From positions 4,731,001-4,795,000 of the forward strand of contig JAUIMM010000885.1 in assembly GCA_031769625.1 (NCBI GenBank): a stretch of 64,000 nucleotides of DNA. Reading direction: 5' to 3'. The position numbers and the translations under genes were made by a program. This document shows, one piece after another, positions 34,870-45,387 of the stretch. The notes beneath the pieces were generated by a model. It saw only the letters and a list, made by a program, of their open reading frames with translations, was not told the DNA's origin and did no database searches. This stretch comes from Taudactylus pleione (lineage: Eukaryota > Chordata > Amphibia > Anura > Myobatrachidae). Each line of letters opens with the position of its first letter. Position 1 is the first letter of the stretch.

Positions 34870-35755
34870 CCTCCCTATGCAGTGCCCCCAGTATTGGTCC
34901 CCCAAGTAGTGCCCCTTATACAGTGCCCTCAGTAGTGCCCCTTATAAAGTGCCCTCAGTAGTGCCCCTTATACAGTGCCCTCAGTAGTGCCCCTTGAACA
35001 TTGCGCCCAGTAGTGCTCCATATACAGTGCCCCCAGTAGTTATCCCCCTATGCAGTGTCCCTAGTAGTGCCCCATATACAGTGCCCCCAGTAGTGGTCCC
35101 CCTATGCAGTGCCACTAGTAGTGCCCTTTATACAGTGCCCTCAGTAGTGCCCCTTATATAGTGCCCCCAGTAGTGTACCATTTACAGTGGCCCCAGTACT
35201 CGTCCCCCTATGCAGTGCCACTAGTAGTGCCCTTTATACAGTGCCCTCAGTAGTGCCGCTTATATAGTGCCCCCAGTAGTGTCCCATATACAGTGGCCCC
35301 AGTAGTTATCCCACTATGCAGTGTCCCTAATAGTGTCCTTATACAGTGCCCCAGTAGTGATCCCCTATGCAGTGTCCCAGTAGTGCCCCTTCTACAGTGC
35401 CCCCAGTAGTGCCCCATATACAGTGCCCCCAGTAGTTATCCCCCTATGCAGTGCCCCCAGGAGTGGTCCCCCCTATGCAGTGCTCCCAGTACTGTCCCTT
35501 ATACAGTGCCCCCAGAAGTGGTGCCCCTATGCAATGTCCCCAGTAGTAGTCCCTCCTATGTATTGTCCCCAGTAGTAGTCCCCCCTATGTATTGACCCCA
35601 GTAGTGGTCCCCCCTATGCACTGCCCCCATTAGTGGTCCCCTCTATGCAGTGCCCCCATTAGTGTTCCCCCCAATGCAGTGCCCCTTATACAGTGCCCCA
35701 AGTAGTGGTTCCTCTATGCAGTGCCCCCAATAGTGCCACTTATACAGTGCCACCA
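34870..35755. repeat. Tandem array (cccctatgcagtgcccccagtagtg)
   Basis: Imperfect repeats of CAGTGCCCCCAGTAGTG, CCCCTATG and CCCTTATA, the inverse of the array in 23476-24484. Period varies around 30-40 bp. Confidence 0.88.
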
Positions 35756-35762
35756 AAACCAC

Positions 35763-35850
35763 ACTTACCTTAATCTCCGTTCTTGCGCCCACTGCCATCA
35801 GCATCTCTGTACTTCTGCTCGGCACGATGAGAGAGACATCATGACGTCTC
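35763..35850 (-). promoter_or_regulatory. AGACGTCAT motif and AAG|GTAAGTG donor-like site (minus)
   Basis: On the minus strand GAGACGTCATGATG (35842-35849 core) precedes TTAAG|GTAAGTG (35768-35763) by about 75 bp. The array lies immediately downstream. Function is inferred. Confidence 0.4.
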
Positions 35851-36098
35851 TCCCATTACCCACTGCGGGAGCCGAAAGGCGGAGCTCATGAGTGCACTCC
35901 AGCCCGTCTCCCTCCGTGGACGCAGCAGCCAATGAGCGTCTGTCTAACGCACATTGGCTGCTATAGCTGGCGGCGGTGCGTTTGTTATTGTGCAGTGCGG
36001 ACCGTTCCCACTGCGGTCCGTACTACACTTAAATACTGTGGGGCCCGGGGGACACTGGCGGCGGGTGCACAGCCGCGAGTTCCGCCACTGAGTATAAG

Positions 36099-36797
36099 GA
36101 TTAAAATTGTCATTGTTGATCCAATTTAATCGGATGGTGACCAGATCGTATATAGACTAAATAACACAAAGGAGTTATGACAGAATCTTGATTTGGAAAA
36201 ATCACTTATCATATATGATCATATTGAGAATAGTAACCACCTAACGTTCTTTTTGTTTCCCATGTCTCAAATTCTTTTCTTTTTAGGGCTGGTCCAGGAT
36301 AAATTATTCCAAAAGAGAATTGAGCTAAGGACTCATCTTGTCATTCATGGAATAATTCAACATATTGGTCCAGTGGTTCTGTTTTCAGTTAGATGGAAAC
36401 ATATTAATGGTTACAAATTGAGACCTTGGACAGAGGCAGAGACATCTCCCAGGACGTGTGGGGCAGGAGCTTCATGGCGAAAGGGGCAGGAGGTCAGTGC
36501 TGAGGGGCCAATCCACAGTCTGGGCTGTCACCATCACTGTATCTCCCTCCGCTGGGGTTTAGAAGTAAAGCATGGCTGTCCGATACTGTCTTCCTTAGAT
36601 TAGGCCGAAGATAATCTGTAGGCCAAACTGCAGCCTGTGGAGGTCACGAAGCAGCAACACGCACCATCCCCTCCCTGCCACAGGTCAGTTTGTGTGTTGA
36701 GCCAACAGAGGAGTAAAGACTTACTCTGCAATACAGGGGACCCATCAATACAGGGGACCCATCAATACAGTGTCAGATAAGGATTGCTGAAACATCC
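36099..36797. other. No recognised feature
   Basis: About 700 bp. The 136-codon plus frame at 36193 has no recognisable domain and no supporting repeats. Confidence 0.4.
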
Positions 36798-36805
36798 CTC
36801 TATGT

Positions 36806-37053
36806 CAGCGTTTTTCAACAACTGTGCCATGGCACTCTAGTGTGCCACGAGCGGTTGTCAAGAGTGCCGCGGCGGTCAGCTCAGCGCACTTGTACTGTAG
36901 TGTGTTTTATTCTTGTGGAGGCCAATGAGCATGTATGTTTTTATGTGTATGTTTGTTCATTGGTCACGTAGGCCGCAACGCCGGGTAGTGTGCCTTGGCA
37001 ATTTTAAAATCTTGTGTAGTGTGCCTCGAGTCGAAAAAGGTTGAAAATCGCTG
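36806..37053. mobile_element. hAT MITE, 248 bp, TSD CTCTA(T/C)GT
   Basis: Termini CAGCGTTTTTCAACAACTG and AAAGGTTGAAAATCGCTG. TSD CTCTATGT (36798-36805) and CTCTACGT (37054-37061). Interior GTGCCATGGCACTCTAGTG and GTAGTGTGCCTCG, typical of Charlie-like 'fuzzy hairpin' elements. Confidence 0.82.
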
Positions 37054-37061
37054 CTCTACGT

Positions 37062-37551
37062 GTACTGTATAAGAGACCTTGGCAGCTGGAACCCAATGCT
37101 AGATGGACATCTGGGATGTAGACTAATCATTATGAGTAAAAGGAAAAGTCCAAATATACATTTCACTGCCTAAGAACTATTAATACAATTGCAGTGAGGC
37201 CTCATAGGCAAACGCAGGGGGGGGGGCGGGTTTCGTCTGCCTGGAAACCCCCCTCCCCAGCACACACCATGACCACAATAGAAATAGTAATATAATAGAA
37301 TGTTACTAGTGCTACATGTTCTTATCAGTATCACAAATGAAATAATTGGCACCACCTGTGGATCTTTTAAAATGTGTCAGCCAGTAATAAATACATCTCT
37401 GCACCAACTAGGAGATGTGGAAAACATGCACAGTTAGGGGTGCACTGCTATAGACCATCTATAGGGTTAATTATTAATACTGTATAATAATACACTATCC
37501 AGGGCTAAAGGAGACCAATATGTACATATATGTCCAGGGTAGTGCTAAGTT
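37062..37551. other. No firm feature; hAT-like fragment near 37190-37260
   Basis: The words GGCAAACGCAGGGG and TGGAAACCCCCCT resemble, inverted, the end at 39220-39263. Otherwise nothing recognised. Confidence 0.35.
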
Positions 37552-37559
37552 CTTCTGCT

Positions 37560-38077
37560 GGGAATACATACGAATCCCGACAGCGCCTGTCCGACACGGC
37601 TGAAAGTCCCGATCATCCCCAGGTAAGTATCAACTAATCTAACCTAAACCCCCTAACCCTAACCCTCCTTAGGGTGCCTGACTTTCCCCCCAGTGCCTAA
37701 CCCTAATGCCCTCTCTAAGTGCCTAACCCCCCCTTCCCTGCTGCCTAAACCTAAGTCCCCCGGGGTGGTGCCTAACCCTAAGTCCCCCCCGGGGGTATCT
37801 GACCCTAACCCTCCCTCCCCCTAGCCTAACCCTAACCTCCAGGGGGATGCCTACCCCTAAGTCCCCCCCGGGAGCCCTAAACCCAACCCTCCCCCCCTGC
37901 GGCTGTCCGCAGTGGCGCCCAGCATCACTTCGATCAGGATGCCGGCCGCCAGTCTCCCAGTGTCAGTAAAATGACAGGCGTCTAGAATTAGACGCCTGTC
38001 ATTTAACCCTCGCCGGGATAAAGCAGTCGGGAAGCCGGCTGTCGTGCTTACGTCCACCAGATTCCCGATTGCATTCC
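37560..38077. mobile_element. T-family element with CCTAACCC array, TSD CTTCTGCT
   Basis: It begins GGGAATACATACGAATCCCG and ends TTCCCGATTGCATTCC, with CTTCTGCT on both sides (37552-37559, 38078-38085). The left block ends in CCCCAG|GTAAGTATC (37623), then a ~30-bp minisatellite of GTGCCTAACCCTAA(C/G) words, then a foldback segment (AGACGCCTGTCATTT and its inverse). An 8-bp TSD suggests a hAT-like mechanism, but the termini are not CAG-type. Confidence 0.7.
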
Positions 38078-38515
38078 CTTCTGCTGCTCCCCCAGAATCC
38101 CAGACTTGCTCTAGTGCTCATGAATGGTGCCCACATCTGAAAAACAACATTCGGCTCAGATAGGATGGACCTACTGCCACATCTAATGGGTTACTGTGAT
38201 TGCTGGTCCTGTACATGCTGCATACTTGCCAACTCTCCCTCATCGTCAGGGAGACTCCCTGAAATAGTAGCAATCTCCCTGTCTCCCTGAAGAGTCTAGC
38301 AATCTCCCTCATTTCATCCTTACCCCCATTATGAAGCTGTTATAGTAAAAAAAGATATATATATATACATTCAAATGGGATCATTAGTGTCATTTCCTTG
38401 CATTGGCTATTATAAGGCACAATGATCCCTATAAATTTCTGAAAAGTATTAGTGTGTTTTCATCAACAAACAGATCTTACTAACTGCTTTTGGGCTGGTT
38501 TACATTTGGATGTAA

Positions 38516-38996
38516 AGCCGGCCACACACTAGACCAGTGATGGCTAACCTTGACACTCCAGCTGTTATGGAACTACATAACCCAGCATGCACTGCTACAG
38601 TTTTGCTATTAGGGCATGCTAAAACTGTGGCAGGGCATGCTGGGATATATAGTTCCACAACAGCTGGAGTGTCAAGGTTAGCCAACACTGCACTAGACCA
38701 ACTTGCATCCAACCAGACAACTAGTTGATTGGTTGGAATGAAAATCTGGTAATGTATGGGAGTAACTGATGCTCAGCAATTTGCTCCTAAATGCCAGAAA
38801 ACAGATGAAAATGGTCGTCAGACAAGTTTGTTAAATGTTTGATCTAAGCAATTTGTTCAAACAGTTTTTGTCCGTTTTCCGGCATTTGGGAGCAAATTGC
38901 TGATTGTCATTTGCTTTCATACCTTACCAGATTTTCATTCCAACCAATCAACTAGTTGGCTGGTTGGACAGATAATCTTTAGATGTGTGGCTAGCT
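38516..38996. mobile_element. Palindromic MITE, TSD TAA, middle of the second nest
   Basis: Left AGCCGGCCACACAC and right ATGTGTGGCTAGCT, with TAA at both flanks (38513-38515, 38997-38999). Long arms (AACTAGTTGATTGGTTGGAA and its inverse, GAAAATCTGGTAA). A hAT MITE has entered the left arm. Confidence 0.7.
38535..38690. mobile_element. hAT MITE, 156 bp, TSD CACTAGAC
   Basis: Termini CAGTGATGGCTAACCTTGAC and TCAAGGTTAGCCAACACTG, with a perfect TSD CACTAGAC (38527-38534, 38691-38698). Same family as 21968-22123. Confidence 0.9.
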
Positions 38997-39219
38997 TAAG
39001 TCAGGATTAGGACACGCCTCTCAGCTTTATCTTTACACGCCCATCACATGTAGGACACACCTCTCAGATTTATCAGTACACGCCCACTGTAACACGCTCA
39101 TAAGTGCTGCTTTCACAATCTCCCTGAAAGTAGGCAATTATGACACACAATATACTTTGTATGTAACATTTAAAGCTGGATGAGTGTTTCATGGACTGGC
39201 CACACTCACTCTAAAATCA

Positions 39220-39263
39220 AGCATTTGGAAACCCCCCTCTAGAAATCCTGCGTTTGCCACTGG
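39220..39263 (-). mobile_element. hAT terminal fragment (CAGTGGCAAACGCAGG)
   Basis: The minus strand reads CAGTGGCAAACGCAGGATTT followed by TTTCCAAATGC, a common hAT start. The other end is not seen. Confidence 0.45.
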
Positions 39264-40065
39264 GCCTGACATAACCTATTGCATGCTTACCTCATAATCT
39301 GGGGCCTGTATTAATAACCATGACCGGTTTTACCGATTGCAGTCTTAAGGCACCAAATATATCTTCGGTTCATATCAGTAAACCTCTGTCTTTTGTTTTC
39401 ACTTTCATGTTAGAAGCCGTACACATGTTATAAGGTTATTCTGCTATAGCGACCCTACTGCCACCTACTGTTGAACACCTTCCTGCGGTTCCAGGGACGC
39501 TTCGCTCTGCAATCAGTATGATCCTCAAATTCTGCATTGCTCACAGCCTGGACACCCTACAGATCTGCCAGCTACCACATCTCATAATACCTTCCTCATC
39601 GTGGGCATGACTAACCCAACGCATTCATTATTATGCACCTTTATTAGCACATATTGCTTGCCATGATTTCTTCCTCCTCTGCAAATCACAACCTCCTGTT
39701 AGGGAAGCACCTGTACTGCTTGAACAGGATCCAAATAGACTGGGAACCCACAGGGGAATTAACCTGGAGTTTAGCAGCTGGCAAAGTAGGTAGATAACTT
39801 GACACAGCAATGGGAACAGCAGACAGACCTGACCAAGAAATAGTAACCATAGGCACACAAGCTGGATGTGCACAGAATCAGACAGAGGATACAAATCTGC
39901 ATTGTAGCAGGCCAGCTACTCAGGATTCTAGCTGGAGTATAGCTGAATCAGCTATGCAGGATACAGACTGGGTTGTAGCAGACCAGCAACTCAGGATGCA
40001 GGCTGGAGTTGTAGCAGAACCAGGAATTGATATGATTAAACTGGCAGCATGAATCCACAGGAACT

Positions 40066-40413
40066 AGGATGCAGTCAGGAAGCCGACTGTCAAAATGCCG
40101 ACCTCCGGCTTCCTGACTATCTAATCCCGGCAGGGGTCTAATGATAAGCGTCAAAATCCCGGCGGGGGGAGGTTAGGGTTAGGCACCCCCCCTGGGAGGT
40201 TTAGGTTTAGGCTGTGGGGAAGGGGGTTTAGGTTTAGGCACTTACGGGGGGGTTAGGGTTAGGTACTTGGGGGGGAGGTTAGGGTTAAGCACCCCTAAGG
40301 GAGGGATAGGGGGGGATAGGGTTAGTAATAGTAAAAATACTTGCCTGTCAGGATCTTCTGTTGCCGGTCTTCCGGCGACGGGATTTGAACCGACGGTATT
40401 TCATACCGATCCC
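40066..40413. mobile_element. T-family element, 348 bp, TSD CAGGAACT
   Basis: It starts AGGATGCAGTCAGG and ends GGTATTTCATACCGATCCC, with CAGGAACT on both sides (40058-40065, 40414-40421). It holds a GGTTAGGGTTAGG array. On the minus strand CTGACAG|GCAAGTAT sits where other T copies have GTAAGT, a GC-type donor variant. Confidence 0.72.
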
Positions 40414-40643
40414 CAGGAACTCGCCGGGACAGGACACTGACCGGAGGTGACACAGGAGGTAAGCTGGAGGGTCTTGGCAAGGCACAGACACTGAGCTGGA
40501 ATAGACATAGGACAGGGATACATATCATACAGGGCAGAGTGCAGCAGGACACAGGAGCAGGACTGGCAGGGACTACATACAGGGGACTGAGGTTCAAGGA
40601 TTAGATATAATATATGCAGGAAACAGGAACAGACAGAGACTGT

Positions 40644-40820
40644 GGGGTCTATTTACTAAGCAGTGTTAGGAAACAGAGTGAAAAGTGATAAGGTGCCAGC
40701 CAATCAGTTCCTAATTGTCATCTCACAGGCTGTGTTTGAAAAATGACAGTTAGGAGCTGATTGGCTGGCGCCTTATCACATTTCACTCTGTCTCCTAACA
40801 CTGCTTAGTAACTAGACCCC
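40644..40820. mobile_element. Foldback MITE, 177 bp, TSD TGT
   Basis: Termini GGGGTCTATTTACTAAGC and GCTTAGTAACTAGACCCC, with TGT on both sides (40641-40643, 40821-40823). The core CAGTTAGGAGCTGATTGG and its inverse CCAATCAGTTCCTAA match the MITEs at 537, 3507 and 45200. Confidence 0.82.
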
Positions 40821-41039
40821 TGTGAACTGTACGGAGTGCAGCGACCGTGTGACAAGCTCGCAAGAACCGGTAGGCAGGAACTGACTAGAATCCCTAATGA
40901 AAGGGAGATAAGCCAATCACAGGAGCCATCGGACTGGGGTCAGGTAATGAGGTGTTCCTAACAGGTGAGTTGCTGCACGTAGCAGCCAGCATCCTAGTTG
41001 CTAGGAAACAGTCAGCATACAGTCAGCAAAGGGCTCTTT

Positions 41040-42345
41040 CTTTATACCATACACCCTTTCCCCCTTCCTTTTATCCTCTATTTTGTCTTATCCCCCACTG
41101 CTTCCCATCCTACCCTCTCACGGACCTGCATTGCCATCGTGGACCTTATGCTTCTTGGCTTAACGCTCTACTATTATAAACCTCAACCTCGCTGATTTCT
41201 TTCCATATCACCTGGTCCATCCATATCCCAAACGACACTGCCCAACGCATCCTACTGTCTCTCTTCATCCCCCTCTAGAATGTAAGCTCTCAGGGACAGT
41301 GCATTTGTCCTACTGTGGGCCATATTCAATCAGAGGCAAAAAGTCTCTTTTATCGCCGATGACGTCATTTTCGCCAGTTTCACTTATCCCCATTTTCAAT
41401 TTCAAAGACTTTTCGCAGTTTTCACCACTGTTTAGGTGGCTAAAAAAAGTGCAAAATTGGGGTTTGGTGGGTACAGAATAAAAATAAATGGCCTGCAGCC
41501 TTGGAAAAGTCCCCTAAATGTAATCTGTGTTAAAAAAAATAAAAAAAATCCTCAAGACACCCCAAAAAAGGTACTTTAATTTTGGGGAAAAAAAAAAATA
41601 TGTTGGGGAAAAAACTTAAAAACTAGCAATATAGCCTCAGGAGGGGTCCCCATGTATGCCGCAGGTGTTTTCTAGAATGTGGGTGGTTGCGGCATGTGCA
41701 TTTTTTAAGAATTTAAAAAAATATATTTTAGGGACTTAAAAATATCCTTGCACCCATTTTCATGTACCCCAAATTTGATGTGACTATTTATTTCCCCCCC
41801 CCCCCAAAAAAAAAGATAAATGCTATTCTTCACCACTTCTTCACAGGCGCATTTATGCACCTGCCGCGGCTATTTAAAAACACTAATTACCTTCAGTAGG
41901 CCAAATTGATGGTACCCATAGTGATCCCCCATGTCAGACCATCTTTTGGGGGTGACAGGCTAATATCCCCTAAAGTGACAGGACTTTACGATACTCACCT
42001 TTCCACCGGGTCCCGTTTTCGCTGATTCCTAATTCAATAAGGGGATACGTGGGCACGCGCTTGATACTTTAACCCCTCCTAAAACAGCGATTATGGCGAA
42101 AAGTCTGTCCTCGGACTTTTCGCCTCAAATTGAATATGGCCCTGTATGTCCAACGTTTGTCCTCTGCATGTCTACCTGTCACTTGTCATGTATGATGCTA
42201 ATTTAGTCTTCTCTACGCCATGAGATTGGCTCTGTTTATTGAAACTATTACATTTGTTATCCTGCTCACCTGGCCCCAGCGTTCTCCTGTACGTCCTATG
42301 TCAGGTGCTAGGGCATCTGTGCCGCCAAACCAATAAATAATGATT
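41040..42345 (+). mobile_element. L2-like LINE 3' region, interrupted
   Basis: TAGAATGTAAGCTCTCAGGG (41277 on) matches the 3'-UTR signature TAGAATGTAAGCTTGCAAGC of the L2 copy at 53833. The segment resumes after the E insertion and ends near CCAATAAATAATGATTATA. No RT codons were recognised. Confidence 0.42.
41317..42142. mobile_element. E-family element, 826 bp, TSD TGT
   Basis: It starts GGGCCATATTCAATCAGAGG and ends CTCAAATTGAATATGGCCC, with TGT on both sides (41314-41316, 42143-42145). Related to 32494-33971 (GATGACGTCATTTTCGCC, AAGTGCAAAATTGGGGTTT). Confidence 0.82.
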
Positions 42346-43050
42346 ATAGTTGTTCCAAAATGCAATTTAGAGTTATAAAAAGTTGCTTGCCAAGTACATT
42401 AGTTGCGTTGTTACCTTTTTATAGCATTTTGTAGAATTTCATGCGGTAAACAACACTTTAAATGGCAATTTTGTTAACAGGAGACATCCATCAGTGTCAT
42501 AGCTACTGTCAAGGATGCACATACTGTACTGTATAAATGTGATATAGCATGAAAGCTGATTGCTTTGTTAAAGGTCTGTATTAAATAATGACTCATGTAG
42601 GAAATATCATTACAGCTTCATAATGCCAAACAACATGAAACAATGGCTACAATAACTGTTGAAGCTTTCTTTTTATAGTTAGAAAATGTTGGTTACCATT
42701 TAGATTTGTGCAATTGTGTGTTTGTTTGTTTACAGTGTTTGATAGAATTTCTTGGTAACTGACAATTTTGTTTTTGATTTCTCAACACCAGCTTTGCGGA
42801 TCGAGTAGCTTGACCAGGAAACGTGAAGCTTAAGGAAATTTAAAGTTTGTTGAACTGTTGCGCTCATTTCCTAAAAGTACACTTAGGCAGTTAAATAGTA
42901 AAACAACAGAAAATAGGTGCGCCCCACATCTAATTAGCATACAAATACCCAAAATGGCAGCTCACACTGTAGGCTCTGCTACCTAACTATAGCATGTGGA
43001 CCCCATTTTCATCAGAAGGCAACGGTACAGATATCACATCACTGCACAGT
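42346..43050. other. Mostly unassigned; holds the 42505-42660 repeat
   Basis: AT-rich sequence. The only identified piece is the diverged direct repeat of 29870-30025. Confidence 0.4.
42505..42660 (+). repeat. Diverged direct repeat, partner at 29870-30025
   Basis: CTGTCAAGGATGC, TTTGTTAAAGGTCTGTATTA, AATGACTCAT and ACAGCTTCA match the partner in order and orientation, 12.6 kb away. Confidence 0.5.
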
Positions 43051-44081
43051 GGACCTGATTCAGACCCGGTCGCTAAGTTGCGTTCGCTCGCTCTGAGCGA
43101 TTTTCACCCGTCTGCGCATTGCGTATAATTCGCAGTGCGTGTGCTCAAGCCACTGTTTGCGATCTGTTTTTGGATTCTCGTAAGCCACTATCAGGTCACT
43201 AGTTTGAGTGACAGATAGCGCCGTTTGTGGGTGGTAACAGGGGAAGGGGCTTGTAAATGGGGGAGTGGTGTTGCGGACGTAGGCGTGTCTGGCCACAAAA
43301 ATGCAGTTTAAAGGGCATGCGTAATTATCAAAGTAGCGCCATTGTACACGTCACCTGCATGTAGTTCAGTCCGCTGTGATCGCTGTGCTTGTGGCGGGTT
43401 AAGGCAACCTCAAGAGTTGCGAGCAGCTCCGATGGCTCTTGATGTTCCCGGTTAATCCTACATTTCCCGGGGATGACGTGTGTTACGAGTGGTAAGGGGG
43501 TGTCTTTATACAACTGCTAGAGCGCTTTGCCGTAGCTCGCTGAAACATAGAGGGCGTACTTATGCGATGCAGTGCGTTCGTAACCGACTCGATGGTTAGG
43601 CCTGCGCACGCGCAGCGGCCGCACTGCACGTGTGCAAGCCCCGGAGCGACAGAGAAACTCTGTCGCACTGGAGCTCGTTACCAAAGGGGCGGCTGTCGAT
43701 GTTGATCGACAGCTACCCCGCGTTTGGAAGGCGGGCCGGGGGGGTGGTTTCCAAAACTGAGGCGTTCCTTTACGATTGCCTACCATTTTCTGGGCAGCCG
43801 CACTGACATCATCAGTGATGTCAGTGGGGAGCTTCATGCTCCATCAGAGCAGAAAGCTCCCTGGGGCTTATGAGTGCCCAGAGAGAAACTTAGGGTCTGG
43901 TCATAAGCCCGGATGGTTGCGATGGTGATCACCATCGCGACCATCAACCTGGTCTGTCGTTAAGCTGTGGGTGGTAACCCACAGCTGAATGATCAACAAG
44001 GAGGCGGCCGTTCAGGATGCAAGCGGCCGCCCTGATTCAGTGCGACGGCTTGCAACTAACGACCGCATCTGAATGAGGGCC
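43051..44081. mobile_element. Chimeric element: H2 left part joined to H1 right part
   Basis: It starts GGACCTGATTCAGACCC and follows H2 sequence (GGGTGGTAACAGGGGAAGG near 43228, the ACATAGAGG zone near 43545) to about 43595. It then becomes H1 (CTGTCGATGTTGATCGACAG near 43692, GAGCTTCATGCTCC hairpin 43829-43860) and ends CTGAATGAGGGCC. Flanks AGT and ATA do not match, so it lacks a TSD. Recombination between neighbouring H2 and H1 copies, or transposition followed by flank loss, could explain it. Confidence 0.65.
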
Positions 44082-44158
44082 ATATTTACTGTTTAGGTCT
44101 AATTTGGGAATCTTTTATTTTATTTTGTTTTCACTTCCTCTGGTTTAACCCACTTATA

Positions 44159-45015
44159 GGGGTATTCAATATGGGTGCGATAACATCGTTTTTTGCGTTA
44201 ATATCGCATTTTTTTATGTTTTTGCGTTAATATCACTTGTTTTAGTTTTACACCGTATTCAATTTCAAAGACTTATCGCAGTTTTGAAAAGTCTTTGATA
44301 AAAAACGGTGATAACTGTTCACCATTGAATAGGTGTCGAAAAAAAGTGCAGAATTGAGGTTTAGGGGTGCAAGCTTAAAAATAATAGCCTGCACCCCTGA
44401 GATTGACATTTAAAAAAAGTTTTAAAAAAAAATAGGGACACCCCAAAAAATTAATTTAAAAATTGGGTGCAAAAAAAAAAATGGGAAAAAATTGTTAAAC
44501 AATAGGGAAATAGGTTCAGGGCTATTCTGCATGTATGCGGCAGATGTTTTCTAGAATAGATTTATAGCGGCCGGTGCACAAATGCAGATTTTTTTTAAAA
44601 CTGACTTTAGGGACTTAAAAATATGCTAGTACCCATTTTCATGTACCCCAATTTTGATGGGACCACTTAAAAAACGAAAAAAATAACCTAAGTGCTCTTC
44701 TGCATCACTTCTTCAATGTCGGGAAAAAAGCACCTGCTGCGGCTATTTAAATCCCCGACTTTCAATTAAAGGCTAAAACGGGAGTATACATAGTGTTCCC
44801 CCATGTTTTTACAACTTTAGGGGGGTCTTACAATTATTTTAAGGAAAAATTCGTAACTTTACGCAAATCCAAAACTTCGGAGTTTCCCGTTTTCGTTAAT
44901 TTTATTTTGAATACGGGGATAAGCGGGAGCGCGCACCATACCTTTACGCAGAAAACAACTCTGATATGAAACTTTAACTTCGCCAGGGAAGTTAACCTTT
45001 CATATTGAATACCCC
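44159..45015. mobile_element. E-family element, ~857 bp
   Basis: Inverted termini GGGGTATTCAATATG and CATATTGAATACCCC. The interior has AAAAAAAGTGCAGAATTG and TTCATGTACCCCA blocks shared with 41317-42142. No clear TSD. Confidence 0.7.
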
Positions 45016-45021
45016 TCTTAG

Positions 45022-45198
45022 AGGTATATGTTCAAAATGTCGATTTTTAACATCAATGTTGTGCTTCTGGGGCTAAGTCGCACATATACTAACATTTACA
45101 AACAAAATAATATGTGTGATTTAGCCCCAGAATAACAGCATCGATGCTGATTGATTTAAATCGATTTTAAGTTGATTAAAGTTGACATTTAGTATATT
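45022..45198. mobile_element. Small palindromic MITE
   Basis: Inverted halves: CTTCTGGGGCTAAGTC (45064) with ATTTAGCCCCAGAATAA (45119), and AAATGTCGATTTTTAAC with its near-inverse at the right. Resembles 60020-60395 at its ends. Confidence 0.55.
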
Positions 45199-45199
45199 T

Positions 45200-45377
45200 G
45201 GAGTCTTTTTACTAAGCTGTGTTAGGAGATAAAATGAACGGTGATAAGGTACCAGCCAATCAGCTCCTAACTGCCATGTCACAGGCTGTGTTTTAAAAAT
45301 GGCAGTTAGGAGCTGATTGGCTGGTACCTTATCTCCTTTCACTTTATCTCCTAACACAGCTTAGCAAATAGACCCCT
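45200..45377. mobile_element. Foldback MITE ('gctgattgg' family)
   Basis: Arms GGTACCAGCCAATCAGCTCC and its inverse, ending GCTTAGCAAATAGACCCC. Same family as 40644-40820. The left terminus is degraded. Confidence 0.7.
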
Positions 45378-45387
45378 ATATCTCTAA

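Larger units (their letters stand above)
34819..36090. mobile_element. Non-autonomous hAT element, 1272 bp, TSD AGTATAAG
   Basis: Termini CAGTGGCGGAACTAGAG and GAGTTCCGCCACTG, with a perfect TSD AGTATAAG (34811-34818, 36091-36098). It holds a tandem array (34870-35755), then on the minus strand an AAG|GTAAGTG donor and an AGACGTCAT motif. The right block (GCCAATGAGCGTCTG, CATTGGCTGCT) resembles the left block of 23476-24484 inverted. Confidence 0.92.
38222..39142. mobile_element. CATACTTGCC element, outermost of a second nest
   Basis: The left end CATACTTGCCAACTCTCCC is answered by GGGAGATTG...GGCAATTATG in inverse at the right. Internal CAATCTCCCT words occur near both ends. The TSD is not clear. 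It contains the palindrome 38516-38996. Confidence 0.5.
39264..41030. other. Unassigned host sequence, possible LTR-retroelement 3' region
   Basis: GA/CA-rich 39790-40640 contains reiterated GCAGGAC, CAGGACAGG and ACACAGGAG phrases of the sort seen near 3' LTRs of vertebrate Gypsy elements. No LTR pair, polypurine tract or protein was demonstrated. It carries the insertions at 40066 and 40644. Confidence 0.25.

Noticed and set aside
36193..36603. 136-codon frame as a host exon
   Set aside because: No recognisable domain or start context, and no evidence beyond length.
39660..41030. Complete Gypsy LTR retrotransposon
   Set aside because: Only compositional resemblance. No LTR pair, primer site, polypurine tract or pol similarity.
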